A DNA stretch of 64,000 nt from Methylophilus sp. 5 (GTDB taxonomy: Bacteria > Pseudomonadota > Gammaproteobacteria > Burkholderiales > Methylophilaceae). Of this stretch, positions 29,253-38,016 are shown in pieces. The DNA is taken from assembly GCF_000515275.1 (NCBI RefSeq), contig NZ_KI911560.1, forward strand, positions 2,108,001-2,172,000, read 5' to 3'. A program made the translations under genes and the position numbers. Position 1 is the stretch's first letter. Each line of letters opens with the position of its first letter. Below the pieces are notes generated by a model. It was not told the origin of the DNA and did not search any database. It saw nothing but the letters and a program-made list of their open reading frames with translations.

Positions 29253-29891
29253 ATGGAACTCACTGTCGTACAAAAAATAGCGGCTTATGCCTTGCCAATT
29301 TTATTTGCAATCACAGTGCACGAAGCCGCACATGGCTATGCCGCCAAGTTTTTTGGGGACCTGACTGCTGAGCGCATGGGTAGAATCACTTTAAATCCGT
29401 TTAAGCATATTGACCCGATCGGCACTATTTTGCTGCCTGCTCTCAGCATTATGTTAGGCGGCGTGCTTTTTGGCTGGGCCAAACCGGTGCCCGTTAATTT
29501 TGGCCAACTGCGTCGTCCTAAACAAGATATGTTGTGGGTCGCATTGGCCGGTCCGGCATCCAATTTTGTCATGGCGATTTTTTGGGGGCTGCTGCTGGCG
29601 CGGGTGGCGGTATTTCCTGAGTCAGCACAAGCTTTTCTGGCGCAAATGAGCCTGGCGGGTGTTCAGATTAACCTGGTGTTGCTGGTGTTAAATTTGTTCC
29701 CGTTACCACCATTGGATGGCGGCCGTATTGCCGTTAGCCTGTTGCCCATGAAAGCAGCGATTAAATTTGCGCAGATAGAGCGTTATGGCATGCTGGTTTT
29801 GATTGCCTTGCTGTTTACTGGCGTTTTGGGCGTGTTATTGACGCCGGTGCTGCGCTTTTTTCAGCAGTTATTAACGGTGCTGGTCATGTAG
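29253..29891 (+). CDS. Site-2-protease family membrane metalloprotease (M50)
   Basis: A 212-residue inner-membrane protein with about five to six helices of the short site-2-protease type. The zinc motif HEAAHG (His-Glu-x-x-His) is near residue 23, and the second motif NLFPLPPLDGGRIA near residue 150 provides the aspartate. No PDZ domain is present, unlike RseP. The substrate is unknown. It follows the PHP and YciO-like genes and is followed by a strong hairpin facing the convergent DUF748 gene. Confidence 0.92.
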   Translation: MELTVVQKIAAYALPILFAITVHEAAHGYAAKFFGDLTAERMGRITLNPFKHIDPIGTILLPALSIMLGGVLFGWAKPVPVNFGQLRRPKQDMLWVALAGPASNFVMAIFWGLLLARVAVFPESAQAFLAQMSLAGVQINLVLLVLNLFPLPPLDGGRIAVSLLPMKAAIKFAQIERYGMLVLIALLFTGVLGVLLTPVLRFFQQLLTVLVM

Positions 29892-29895
29892 TTTG

Positions 29896-29930
29896 CCATC
29901 CAGGCACTCGTTGAGTGGCTGGATGGTTGT
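29896..29930. terminator. Hairpin between convergent M50 and DUF748 genes
   Basis: CCATCCAGGCACTC and GAGTGGCTGGATGG pair at 13 of 14 positions around a three-base loop, followed by TTGTTT. It probably terminates the rightward M50 transcript, and perhaps also the leftward one. Confidence 0.75.
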
Positions 29931-29940
29931 TTACATACGC

Positions 29941-32900
29941 CTAGTGTTTAATGGCATCCAGCGTGAGCTTGGTTGGCACCTGTGCTCGGTCAGCTTTCAT
30001 CGTGGCAGGGTTGGTGATCGTGACTCTTTCTGCGCTCACCCCTGCATCTAGCAGCACTTTTTGAATCGCGGCTGCGCGTGCTTTGGCTAAGGTTTGCAAC
30101 TCAGCATCGGTGACTTGAATGCTGGTTGTTAATGCTTCTTGTGCCTGCAGGTAAAAACCTTCCGGCGCTTTTTCAAGCTTGGCCGCCAACCGTTTGAGCA
30201 GGCCTTTATTGGTTAAGCGGTCATGCAGGGTTTGTATTGCCGACTGCACCTTGGGGTTGTTCAGGTCAATCGGCCCCGGCGCTTGGCCTGCCTCTAGGCG
30301 CACACCGGTTTCTTCGGCCACTTGTTTGCGTAAAGTGGTTTCCTGAATCGCACGCGTATCCGCAGCCACATCGTAGCCAGGCACGATTCCCAGTGCCAGT
30401 TGCTGGCGCTTGCCGAGTGCGGTGCTCACGGCATGCAGCTTCTCCAGTTCCGGTGGCAAAATTGCAGTGTTGCCCGGGTCAAATACAATCGCCTCCAGTT
30501 TGTCACTGCCGCCAAACAGCTTGCCCAGTGCGCTGAAGGGGGCGGTCACAATTTTGGTTAATACATTGGTAAAGGCTTTCCACAAAATGCCACCCACGCT
30601 AAATTTGGGGTCATCCAGGCTGCCGCTGACGGGTAAATCAAGGTCGATTACGCCATCACTGTCTTCCAGAATCGCAATCGCCAAGTCTAACGGCAGGTTG
30701 GGGGCGTCTTTGCTGTCGACTTTTTCGCCCAGTGTCAGCTTGTGAATCACAAACTTGTTTTCACCAGCCAGTTTGCGCTGTTTGATTTTATATTCCAGGT
30801 CAACAGACAGCTTGCCAGATTCGATTTTTCGGCCGGCAAATTTGCCTGAGTAAGGTGTCAGGCGATTCATTTCCAGATTAGTGAATGCCAGTTTAATATC
30901 GGTAAATTCTGTGGTTTTAAAAGGTTGCAGCGCACCGCGGATGCGCGCTGCGCCATAATCATCAACCTTGCCGTCCAGCTCGACTTGCGCGGTGGATGAC
31001 GGGTTGCTGGAAATACCGTTGATGACGCCGCCCAAGCTGTGAATATTGGTGCCAAACGGTTGTGGCAAGGACAAGTCGGCAAACTCCAGCTCGGCATTGT
31101 TGATGCGTACTGTGTCAATGCCTACTGGAAAGTCTGCGGCCGCTACATTGGACGCTGTCGCATCTTTGCTCGCGGCAGACGACGTAGCAGTAGGTGCCGT
31201 GGTCGCAGATGTCGTAGGAGCCGGCGTAGCACTGGCAGCGGGCGGGCGCATCACCTTGGTCAGATTGAGGCTGCGGTCAGGGTAAATAATAAATTTAGTT
31301 TGCGGCTTGCTTAAAGTCAGTGTGCTTAATTGCAACTTGTTGGGTGCCAGCGACAGCGCTAAACCGTCGCCTTGTAGTTTCTCCCAGCGTAAAAACGGTT
31401 GCCGGCTCGCCTCTTCAATGATTGAGAGTTGGTTCACACTAAAGCCGCCGTCAAATTTGCTTGCGCCACTGGCAGTTTGCTGTAGCTTGCCCTGCACACT
31501 GGCTGTGCCGTTTTCCAGCTGCAATAGCGCGGCTTGCTGAATATAAGGCGCAAACGGTTTGAGTGATAAATCAGTGAGCGCGCATTGCAGCTCGGTTTTA
31601 AACGGGGCCGCTGCCAGCTTGCCATGCAGGTTGAATTGCCCGCCTTGCTTGACCTTGAAGCCAGTCTTGACTGGCAGTAAGCGCGCCATGTTTTGGCTGA
31701 GGTCGGTGGCTTCTATGTTGGCATCTACGACATCCAGCACCACTGGCGTTGGTGTAGATTGATCCTCAATATGAATGTCAGCCTGTTGTAGCGCCAGTTT
31801 TTTGAGGGCAAACGCCCATGGCGTTTTTTGCGCTGATGCAGTCGTGGCTGGCGGTGTCGTTGGCGTATGTTTGTTAGCCGCGGGTGACAATATACTCTGC
31901 CAGTTCAAGCGTTGGTCTACTTGCCGGATCACCGTCGTTTTTAGGCCGCTTAATTGAATCGCGGCAATATCCACTTTTTGCTGCTCCAGCGCCAATTGGG
32001 CATTATTCACTGCCAGTTTGGCCAACTGCGCAGCTGGTTTTTTATCTGTTTGCAGCTGTAGTTGCGTAGCCTCCAGTTGCATATTTTTCAAGCTCAGGCC
32101 CGCTTGGTTATCCACGGCCAATTGCACATTGAAATCAGCCACAGTGGCTTGCAATGGCTTGGCAAACTGCTGGTCAGTGTACGACAACTGCCAGTGTGTC
32201 AGGGCCACTTCGCCTATCGTAAAGTGAAAAGGGTCGCTTGCTTTTTCATCTGCTGCTGTCACTGCTTCTGGGCTAGGCGCGGTGGTAGCCGGTTCGGCAA
32301 AGGCCTGCTGCCAATCAAGGCCGGTTGCTGTTTGCGTGGCAGACAGCTGCCCTTTGGCGAGCAGAATGTGCTCAATATTGGCCTGACGTTCAGCCAGATT
32401 GAGGCTGACATTGTCAACAACCAGTTCAGGTAACTCAAATAATGTTTTCTGCGCCTGTTGCAACTTTGCCTGCTGCATTTTCAGCTGCAGTTGGTCAAAC
32501 TTGAGTTGCGCCTGTTTATCCTGCTCAAACACCAGTTTGGGTAAGGTGAGGCTGCTGGTTGCAAGCGACAGGTCAGCGTGCGGTTTCTGTAACTTGAGTT
32601 GATCCAGTTGAATGCCGATGTCTTCTGTGGTCACCGATAAATGCGGTTGCTGATTCAGTGCCAGATGCTTTGCGGTAACCTCCAACTGCGCTAAGGCGAG
32701 TTTGTCGCCTTGTGCCAGCGTTGCCGCCAAGCTGTTCACGCGCAGTTTGGCCTGCGAGACTAACAGTTTTGGCTGTTGATTCGGCAATGAAAAATCATAA
32801 TTGAACTGGCTGGCAAATGTCCCGGCTTGCACTTGCAACGGCAGGCTGGCCTGATTTACCCATTGCATGATTTTGGCGATCTGCAGGCCTTCAATCGCCA

Positions 32901-33579
32901 GTGAGCCTTGCGACGCCACTGGGTTCACGCCAACATTGCCCTTCCATTTAACGGTGCCGCCTTGGTCAGGCAGTTTGGCCGCAATCAGGTAGTCGCCGCG
33001 ATCTTTGGGTAGGGTAGAAAAGCCTTCCAGTTCAAAGTCCAGCGGTTTAATCGAGGCTTGCAGCGGCGTTGCGTGCTGCGCGTCTTTGTAATCGACATTG
33101 CCCTGATGAATCACAATGCTTTCGATGATGACGCGCGGCAAGTCCGGGCTTGGTGGCGAAGGGTCTTCGTTTAGTTTTGCGATCAGGTCGGCCCAGTTAA
33201 GGCGACCTTGCTTGGAAATATGCACATTGACGCGCGGCGCTGTCAGTGCAATCTGTTTGAGTTTCCAGGCCCAATGAAACAGGCCGCTGGCTTCAAGGTC
33301 GACCACCAAGCGGTCAAATGATGCTAGTGGCGCGCCATTTTTTTCGGTCAGTACTAATTTATCAATGGTGGTGGTGAGGCGTAGCGGGTCAAAGGTGACT
33401 TTTTCTACGCTGGCTTGACTGGCCAGTTTGCTTTCTGCCACCCACGGCAGCAGCCATTTTGCCAGTGGGTTGACGGCGAGCCAGGCAAATAAAAAATAGA
33501 AAACAATGAGCCCGGCAAGCACCTTGAATATGCGTGATTGGGCCAGTGGGCGTAAGGTGGGGGGCAAGCGATTTAACAT
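29941..33579 (-). CDS. Large AsmA-like DUF748 protein
   Basis: A 1212-residue protein with an N-terminal membrane anchor (FKVLAGLIVFYFLFAWLAV, about 18-37) and a very long periplasmic part of repeated beta-structure. It resembles the AsmA/TamB/YdbH superfamily, especially DUF748: FDPLRLTTTIDKLVLTEKNG and the recurring segments 'VNVHISKQGRLNW', 'IRINNAELEFADLSLP', 'INGISSNPSSTAQVELDG'. Such proteins are thought to form lipid-carrying bridges across the periplasm. A low-complexity Thr/Ala/Ser/Pro linker lies near residues 775-800. It is convergent with the M50 gene. Function in this organism is inferred only from the family. Confidence 0.88.
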   Translation of the reverse strand: MLNRLPPTLRPLAQSRIFKVLAGLIVFYFLFAWLAVNPLAKWLLPWVAESKLASQASVEKVTFDPLRLTTTIDKLVLTEKNGAPLASFDRLVVDLEASGLFHWAWKLKQIALTAPRVNVHISKQGRLNWADLIAKLNEDPSPPSPDLPRVIIESIVIHQGNVDYKDAQHATPLQASIKPLDFELEGFSTLPKDRGDYLIAAKLPDQGGTVKWKGNVGVNPVASQGSLAIEGLQIAKIMQWVNQASLPLQVQAGTFASQFNYDFSLPNQQPKLLVSQAKLRVNSLAATLAQGDKLALAQLEVTAKHLALNQQPHLSVTTEDIGIQLDQLKLQKPHADLSLATSSLTLPKLVFEQDKQAQLKFDQLQLKMQQAKLQQAQKTLFELPELVVDNVSLNLAERQANIEHILLAKGQLSATQTATGLDWQQAFAEPATTAPSPEAVTAADEKASDPFHFTIGEVALTHWQLSYTDQQFAKPLQATVADFNVQLAVDNQAGLSLKNMQLEATQLQLQTDKKPAAQLAKLAVNNAQLALEQQKVDIAAIQLSGLKTTVIRQVDQRLNWQSILSPAANKHTPTTPPATTASAQKTPWAFALKKLALQQADIHIEDQSTPTPVVLDVVDANIEATDLSQNMARLLPVKTGFKVKQGGQFNLHGKLAAAPFKTELQCALTDLSLKPFAPYIQQAALLQLENGTASVQGKLQQTASGASKFDGGFSVNQLSIIEEASRQPFLRWEKLQGDGLALSLAPNKLQLSTLTLSKPQTKFIIYPDRSLNLTKVMRPPAASATPAPTTSATTAPTATSSAASKDATASNVAAADFPVGIDTVRINNAELEFADLSLPQPFGTNIHSLGGVINGISSNPSSTAQVELDGKVDDYGAARIRGALQPFKTTEFTDIKLAFTNLEMNRLTPYSGKFAGRKIESGKLSVDLEYKIKQRKLAGENKFVIHKLTLGEKVDSKDAPNLPLDLAIAILEDSDGVIDLDLPVSGSLDDPKFSVGGILWKAFTNVLTKIVTAPFSALGKLFGGSDKLEAIVFDPGNTAILPPELEKLHAVSTALGKRQQLALGIVPGYDVAADTRAIQETTLRKQVAEETGVRLEAGQAPGPIDLNNPKVQSAIQTLHDRLTNKGLLKRLAAKLEKAPEGFYLQAQEALTTSIQVTDAELQTLAKARAAAIQKVLLDAGVSAERVTITNPATMKADRAQVPTKLTLDAIKH

Positions 33580-33777
33580 AGGTGTTAATTTAGCAGAATT
33601 TAAATCTTTTATATCGTTTGTTGGTGTCGGCGGCTAACAAATCTTTGCTCACCCAGGCAGCGATGCACCATGTCTTTAATAAGTCAGGCGGGTAGCGGCT
33701 TGAAGGTGACATTGCCTGCCATTTTCATGTATGCTTAAGTTAACGCGTTACACAGGATGCTGTTTTCAGCAGTATAT

Positions 33778-34638
33778 ATGGCTTCAGAGCCGGATAAGTT
33801 GTCTCACAAACCCTCACTTTTAGAACGATTAAGCCATTTTCTTCTGCGCGAGCCAGAAGATAGAGAGCAACTGGTGGAGTTGCTGCATGGGGCTTATGAA
33901 AATCACCTGATGGATAGCGATTCGCTCGCTATGATTGAAGGTGTGCTGCAAGTCAGTCAAATGCAGGTACGGGATATTATGATCCCGCGCTCGCAAATGG
34001 ATGTCATTGATATTGCGCAGCCGCCAGAAAGCTTTTTGCCGTTTGTGATTGAGACGGCGCACTCCCGTTTTCCCGTCATTGAAGATAATAAAAACGATGT
34101 GATCGGCATTTTGCTGGCCAAAGATTTATTACGTTATTACGCCAGCGAGTCGTTTGAGTTGCGCGACATGCTGCGTCCGGCAGTGTTTATTCCAGAGTCC
34201 AAGCGATTAAATGTATTGTTAAAAGAATTTCGCAGCAACCGTAACCATATCGCCATTGTGGTCGATGAATACGGCGGCGTGGCAGGCATGGTGACGATTG
34301 AAGATGTGCTTGAGCAAATTGTCGGAGACATCGAAGATGAATACGATGATGACGAAGGCGAAGGTAATATTATTCAGCAGGAGCCAGGCAAGTATCGCGT
34401 CAAGGCCTTGACTGAAATCCCCGAGTTTAATGAAGCCATCGGCACTGAGTTTAGCGACGAAGAGTTTTCGACGGTGGGTGGCCTGGTAGTCAATCATTTT
34501 GGCCATTTACCCAAGCGCGGCGAGTATATTCGGATTGATAATTTAAGCGTGACTGTGGTGCATGCAGACAGCCGTCGTGTGCATGTGTTACTGGTAGAAC
34601 AATTGCCGGAAGAGGCATACCCGATCGAGTCAGTGTAG
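33778..34638 (+). CDS. corC: CorC/HlyC-family CBS-domain protein (Mg/Co homeostasis)
   Basis: A cytosolic CBS-domain protein of about 286 residues. It has an N-terminal helix REPEDREQLVELLHGAYENHLMD, two CBS repeats (DIMIPRSQMDVIDI and VFIPESKRLNVLLKEF with HIAIVVDEYGGVAGMVTIEDVLEQIVGDIEDE), and a C-terminal CorC_HlyC transporter-associated domain. CorC is linked to magnesium and cobalt efflux in enterobacteria and to stress elsewhere. Start is uncertain: an ATG at 33757 is open, but MASEPDKLSHKP at 33778 fits the family better; neither has a strong ribosome site. The next gene starts 63 bases later and may not be part of the transcript. In many relatives lnt follows corC; here it does not. 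Confidence 0.9.
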   Translation: MASEPDKLSHKPSLLERLSHFLLREPEDREQLVELLHGAYENHLMDSDSLAMIEGVLQVSQMQVRDIMIPRSQMDVIDIAQPPESFLPFVIETAHSRFPVIEDNKNDVIGILLAKDLLRYYASESFELRDMLRPAVFIPESKRLNVLLKEFRSNRNHIAIVVDEYGGVAGMVTIEDVLEQIVGDIEDEYDDDEGEGNIIQQEPGKYRVKALTEIPEFNEAIGTEFSDEEFSTVGGLVVNHFGHLPKRGEYIRIDNLSVTVVHADSRRVHVLLVEQLPEEAYPIESV

Positions 34639-34701
34639 GCGGGATGCCGGTTTGAACCTATTGTTGTTTTGATTGCCTGAATTGCTGAATAAAGGAGAGT
34701 C

Positions 34702-35097
34702 ATGATGCGCGCCAAAACTTGGTTAAATGGGGTCTTAGCGGTGGTGTGTTTGTCTTTAAGCGGTGCTGCGTTGGCGGGGGCGACGCCTGCCAAATTGCCA
34801 GAAGATGAACAAGGCTTTGTGAATGCAGTAGGCAAGCTTAATCGGGCACAGCTCATTGCGCTGCTGGGCGAACCGGCGCGGGCAGAAGATGTGAAATTAA
34901 AAGATAGCGGGCGCGTGGTTGCTTCTATCTGGCATTATCACAATATCAACAAAGATGCAGGCGGCGCATATTACCCGACCACCGAGTTGGATATTATTGA
35001 TGACCAAGTGAGTGTGGTGGTGTTTTTAAATAATGATGGCTCTGACGCCAGTGCTGGCCAGAGTTATGAAGTGCAACCTGATCCGTCAGGCCTTTGA
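34702..35097 (+). CDS. Exported protein of unknown function
   Basis: A 131-residue protein with a signal peptide (cleavage near AALAG, residue 25) and a strong ribosome site AAAGGAG upstream. The mature part contains FVNAVGKLNRAQLIALLGEP, SIWHYHNINKDAGGAYYPTT and LDIIDDQVSVVVFLNND. The pattern 'LLGEPARAEDV ... ASIWHY' recalls small SmpA/BamE-like or DUF-type outer-membrane-assembly proteins, where a similar 'LGxPxxxxD ... W.Y' motif occurs, but there is no lipobox cysteine, so the likeness may be chance. It is followed by a perfect terminator. Function unknown. Confidence 0.78.
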   Translation: MMRAKTWLNGVLAVVCLSLSGAALAGATPAKLPEDEQGFVNAVGKLNRAQLIALLGEPARAEDVKLKDSGRVVASIWHYHNINKDAGGAYYPTTELDIIDDQVSVVVFLNNDGSDASAGQSYEVQPDPSGL

Positions 35098-35125
35098 GTT
35101 GGTGTGATTAAAAGCTTGTATGCTT

Positions 35126-35163
35126 AAAACACAAGGGCGCTTAAAGCGCCCTTGTGTTTTTTA
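35126..35163 (+). terminator. Bidirectional terminator between an exported protein gene and mscL
   Basis: A nearly perfect palindrome, with GGGCGCTT and AAGCGCCC as the inner arms and AAAACACAA/TTGTGTTTT as the outer ones, has T-tracts on both strands. It separates two convergent genes. Confidence 0.92.
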
Positions 35164-35179
35164 ACCGTGGTCTAAAAAA

Positions 35180-35590
35180 TTACTTTTTCAGGCTGTCGCG
35201 GATTTCGCGTAACAACACAACGTCTTCTGGTGTGACTACTGGCGCGGCGGGTTCTGCCTGTTTCAGGCTGTTCATGAACTTAACCATTTGAAAAATGATA
35301 AAGGCCAAAATAACGAAATTAAGCACAATGGTGATGAAGTTGCCGTAGGCCAATACTGCGCCGAGTTTTTTGGCTTCGGCCAGGGCTAAGTCAGCCGATT
35401 GGCCGTTGAGTGGCAGGTAGAGGTTGCTGAAGTCAAAGCCGCCAAATATTCTGCCGATGACTGGCATGATGATGTCGTTGACCATGGAATCAACGATTTT
35501 GCCAAAGGCACCACCGATGATGACACCCACCGCCAAATCCATGACATTGCCCTTTAACGCAAACTGCTTAAACTCGGTCATCACACTCAT
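35180..35590 (-). CDS. mscL: Large-conductance mechanosensitive channel MscL
   Basis: MscL opens under membrane tension to release solutes during hypo-osmotic shock; it is a homopentamer of the inner membrane. The 136 residues show [20 protein letters not shown] with helix 1, a periplasmic loop, helix 2 ([19 protein letters not shown]), and the C-terminal helix with [13 protein letters not shown]. The frame is open to 35629, but [10 protein letters not shown] at 35590 has CAGGAG eight bases upstream and matches the family. Length is normal. Confidence 0.96.
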   Translation of the reverse strand: MSVMTEFKQFALKGNVMDLAVGVIIGGAFGKIVDSMVNDIIMPVIGRIFGGFDFSNLYLPLNGQSADLALAEAKKLGAVLAYGNFITIVLNFVILAFIIFQMVKFMNSLKQAEPAAPVVTPEDVVLLREIRDSLKK

Positions 35591-35763
35591 ACACTTACTC
35601 CTGATGTTAATTATTGTAGATTGTTGCAAATGGTGACTATAGGCGCGGAGTTACGTGCTTGTCAATTGTCGGGCTGACGATCTTTTGCGCGCCAGGCCTG
35701 AACATTGCGCCGTGTGATATATTGACCATTCTGGTTTTTGACGAATAAATTCAAAGAGTCTGC

Positions 35764-36627
35764 ATGCAGTTGTTTCATACCTTGCGCGAGCTGCGCACAT
35801 TTTTGGCAAGCCTTGGTCATCAGCGCGTTGGTTTTGTGCCAACCATGGGCAATTTACATGCAGGGCATTGCCAGTTGGTGACACTGGCCAAGCAGCATGC
35901 CGACCTGGTGGTGGTGAGTATCTTTGTGAATCCGCTACAGTTTGGCGCCAGTGAAGACTTTGGCAGTTATCCGCGTACGCTGGCATCTGATTGCGACAAG
36001 CTGCAAGCGGTGGGGGCTGATGTGGTGTTTGCGCCAGCCGTTGAGGAGATGTACCCCGACTTTGATGGCCAGTCTTTGCATCAGCAGATGGTGATTCAGC
36101 CACCGCCTTTGGCCGATGACTTATGTGGCGCCAGTCGCCCTGGGCATTTTGCCGGGGTGGCAACCGTGGTTGCCAAGCTGTTTCATATGGTGCAACCGCA
36201 GGTAGCGGTGTTTGGCAAAAAGGACTACCAGCAACTGATGGTGATCCGCGCTTTGGTGCGACAGCTTAATTTTGGGATTGATATCATTGCCGGGGAGACT
36301 GCGCGTGAGCCATCCGGGCTGGCCATGAGCTCCAGAAATGGCTATTTGAGCGATGCAGAAAAAATACAGGCTGCACAGTTGCAGCAGCAACTGCAAGCAC
36401 TTAAACAAGCTTTGCTGTCTGGGCGGCGCGACTATGTGGCTTTATGTGACGAATCTCGTTTGGCCTTGAAACAGCAGGGTTGGCAGGTAGATTATGTAGA
36501 GATTCGGCGCCAACAGGTGTTGACCTTGCCAGACGACCAAACGCGTGACTGGGTGATTCTGGCTGCGGCCAAGTTGGGCAATACCCGGCTGATAGATAAC
36601 TGTGAAGTTAACGTCTGCAGTGATTGA
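35764..36627 (+). CDS. panC: Pantothenate synthetase PanC
   Basis: PanC joins pantoate and beta-alanine with ATP to give pantothenate (cytoplasm). The 287 residues show VPTMGNLHAGHCQLVTLAK (the HxGH nucleotide signature), VSIFVNPLQFGASEDF, FGKKDYQQL, and MSSRNGYLS near residue 195. Length is usual. panB, its common partner, is not beside it; panD lies downstream but has its own promoter and leader. A weak AAAGAG ribosome site precedes the start. Confidence 0.96.
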   Translation: MQLFHTLRELRTFLASLGHQRVGFVPTMGNLHAGHCQLVTLAKQHADLVVVSIFVNPLQFGASEDFGSYPRTLASDCDKLQAVGADVVFAPAVEEMYPDFDGQSLHQQMVIQPPPLADDLCGASRPGHFAGVATVVAKLFHMVQPQVAVFGKKDYQQLMVIRALVRQLNFGIDIIAGETAREPSGLAMSSRNGYLSDAEKIQAAQLQQQLQALKQALLSGRRDYVALCDESRLALKQQGWQVDYVEIRRQQVLTLPDDQTRDWVILAAAKLGNTRLIDNCEVNVCSD

Positions 36628-36650
36628 ATGCGTTTTTTGATAAATTTATT

Positions 36651-36679
36651 TTGCGCTAAGCCATTGATAACTCTATAAT
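36651..36679 (+). promoter_or_regulatory. Sigma-70 promoter of panD
   Basis: TTGCGC (36651-36656) and TATAAT (36674-36679) are separated by exactly 17 bases, upstream of panD. The predicted transcript start is near 36686, giving a leader of about 38 bases that contains a hairpin. Confidence 0.65.
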
Positions 36680-36688
36680 TACGACCTT

Positions 36689-36704
36689 TTCCGCGCAAGC
36701 GGAA
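36689..36704 (+). promoter_or_regulatory. Tetraloop hairpin in the panD leader
   Basis: TTCCGC and GCGGAA form a perfect six-base stem closed by GCAA, a GNRA tetraloop, at the start of the predicted panD leader. No T-run follows, so it is not a terminator; the ribosome site AGGGA follows nine bases later. A role in RNA stability or protein binding is possible. Confidence 0.45.
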
Positions 36705-36723
36705 GTTCGAGCTAAGGGACGCA

Positions 36724-37104
36724 ATGCAAAGAACCATGTTGAAATCAAAGCTGCATCGAGTGCGCGTGACGCATAGTGAGCTGCACTATGAGGGCAGCTG
36801 TGCGATTGATGAAGCCTTGCTGGAAGCCGCCAATATTCATGAATATGAGCAAATCCAGATTTACAACATCAACAATGGTGAGCGTTTCACAACTTATGCC
36901 ATTCGTGCCGAGCGCCACTCTGGCGTGATTTCGGTCAATGGTGCTGCAGCACACAAAGCGAATCCTGATGATTTGATTATTATTGCCAGTTACTCGCAAT
37001 ATACTGAAGCCGAATTGTCCAATTACCATCCACAACTGGTTTACGTCGATGCGCAAAATCGCATTGTCGAGCAAAAAAACCATATTCCTGCGCAAGCCGC
37101 CTGA
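36724..37104 (+). CDS. panD: Aspartate 1-decarboxylase PanD
   Basis: PanD makes beta-alanine from L-aspartate, supplying PanC. The 126 residues match the pyruvoyl-dependent bacterial enzyme: [26 protein letters not shown] N-terminus with the self-cleavage site Gly24-Ser25 (EGSC), the catalytic region ITSYAI-like '[14 protein letters not shown]', and [19 protein letters not shown]. The start MQRTMLKS is usual for betaproteobacteria. It is followed 16 bases later by rsfS and may form a transcript panD-rsfS-rlmH-phr. Confidence 0.97.
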   Translation: MQRTMLKSKLHRVRVTHSELHYEGSCAIDEALLEAANIHEYEQIQIYNINNGERFTTYAIRAERHSGVISVNGAAAHKANPDDLIIIASYSQYTEAELSNYHPQLVYVDAQNRIVEQKNHIPAQAA

Positions 37105-37120
37105 TATTTTGAATACACCT

Positions 37121-37492
37121 ATGCAAACTAACATCAATGCCATGTCGCTGGACGACATGAAACTGGCCGTCGTTGACGCGCTGGAAGATATTAAAGCCTT
37201 TGACATCACTGTGATGGACGTACGCCGGATGACGGCGGTCACCAGTTACATGATCGTCGCCAGTGGTAACTCCACGCGTCAATGCAAGGCGATTGCCGAT
37301 AACGTGCGTGCCAAGTTGAAAGAAAAAGGCATTGATGCGCGCGGTGTTGAGGGCGAGAAAGAGGGGGAGTGGGTGCTGGTCGATTTAGGCGATATTGTCG
37401 TCCATGTCATGGTGCCTACCACGCGTGCCTATTACAATATTGAACAACTGTGGACAGAGTCACAGACTCGCCGTACTGCATCCGCCGCTTAA
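37121..37492 (+). CDS. rsfS: Ribosome silencing factor RsfS
   Basis: RsfS binds ribosomal protein L14 and blocks subunit joining when nutrients are short. The chosen form has 123 residues: MQTNINAMSLDDMKLAVVDA, DITVMDVRRMTAVTSYMIVASG, NSTRQCKAIADNV, and EGEKEGEWVLVDLGDIVVHVMVP. The frame is open further upstream, to 36983, but that part overlaps panD and does not fit the family. In most bacteria nadD precedes rsfS; here panD does. Confidence 0.95.
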   Translation: MQTNINAMSLDDMKLAVVDALEDIKAFDITVMDVRRMTAVTSYMIVASGNSTRQCKAIADNVRAKLKEKGIDARGVEGEKEGEWVLVDLGDIVVHVMVPTTRAYYNIEQLWTESQTRRTASAA

Positions 37493-37546
37493 ATTTTCTA
37501 CCCACACCATGCTGCTATTTTTTCGCATCGCCAGTGTGGTTTTTCA

Positions 37547-38014
37547 ATGAAGCTTAATATTATCTCGGTCGGCCATAAAATGCCCGACTGGGTAGAGTCT
37601 GCCTGCGCAGAATATTTAAAGCGTATGCCGCGCGAGCTAGAGACGCGCATCATTGAAATCAAGCCCGACAAACGGGCCGCCGGTAAGAATAGTGAGGTCG
37701 TGCAGGAGGCAGAGGCCAAGCGCATTCTTGAGGTGGTCGGTAAAGACTACCTGGTGGCACTCGATGAGCGTGGACAAGCGGTAACGACTCTGCAGTTGGC
37801 AGAAAAACTGAAAGCCTGGCAGGAGATGGGGCGCGATGTGTCTTTGGTGGTTGGTGGCGCTGACGGCTTGCATGCGCAACTTAAAACCCAGGCGCAATGG
37901 CTGTTCAGCCTGTCTAAATTAACCATGCCGCATGGCATGGTACGTGTGATGCTGGCCGAGCAACTTTATCGCGCGCACACGGTTCTAAGCGGTCATCCTT
38001 ATCACAGAGAGTAA
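37547..38014 (+). CDS. rlmH: 23S rRNA m3-psi-1915 methyltransferase RlmH
   Basis: RlmH methylates pseudouridine 1915 of 23S rRNA on whole ribosomes; it is a homodimeric SPOUT-family enzyme. The 155 residues (usual length) show VGHKMPDWVESACAEYLKRM, VALDERGQAVTTLQLAEKL, VVGGADGLHAQLK and the C-terminal MPHGMVRVMLAEQLYRAHT. It follows rsfS by 54 bases, the conserved order, and precedes phr by two bases. Confidence 0.97.
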   Translation: MKLNIISVGHKMPDWVESACAEYLKRMPRELETRIIEIKPDKRAAGKNSEVVQEAEAKRILEVVGKDYLVALDERGQAVTTLQLAEKLKAWQEMGRDVSLVVGGADGLHAQLKTQAQWLFSLSKLTMPHGMVRVMLAEQLYRAHTVLSGHPYHRE

Positions 38015-38016
38015 TT

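Noticed and set aside
30780..31260. Low-complexity Thr/Ala/Ser/Pro stretch in the DUF748 gene as a possible tandem repeat
   Set aside because: It is a linker inside a large protein; the DNA shows no regular repeat unit.
30237..32602. Several 60-120 codon plus-strand ORFs inside the DUF748 gene
   Set aside because: They lie opposite the 1212-codon gene, have no ribosome site or family, and carry odd residue patterns; shadows of the true frame.
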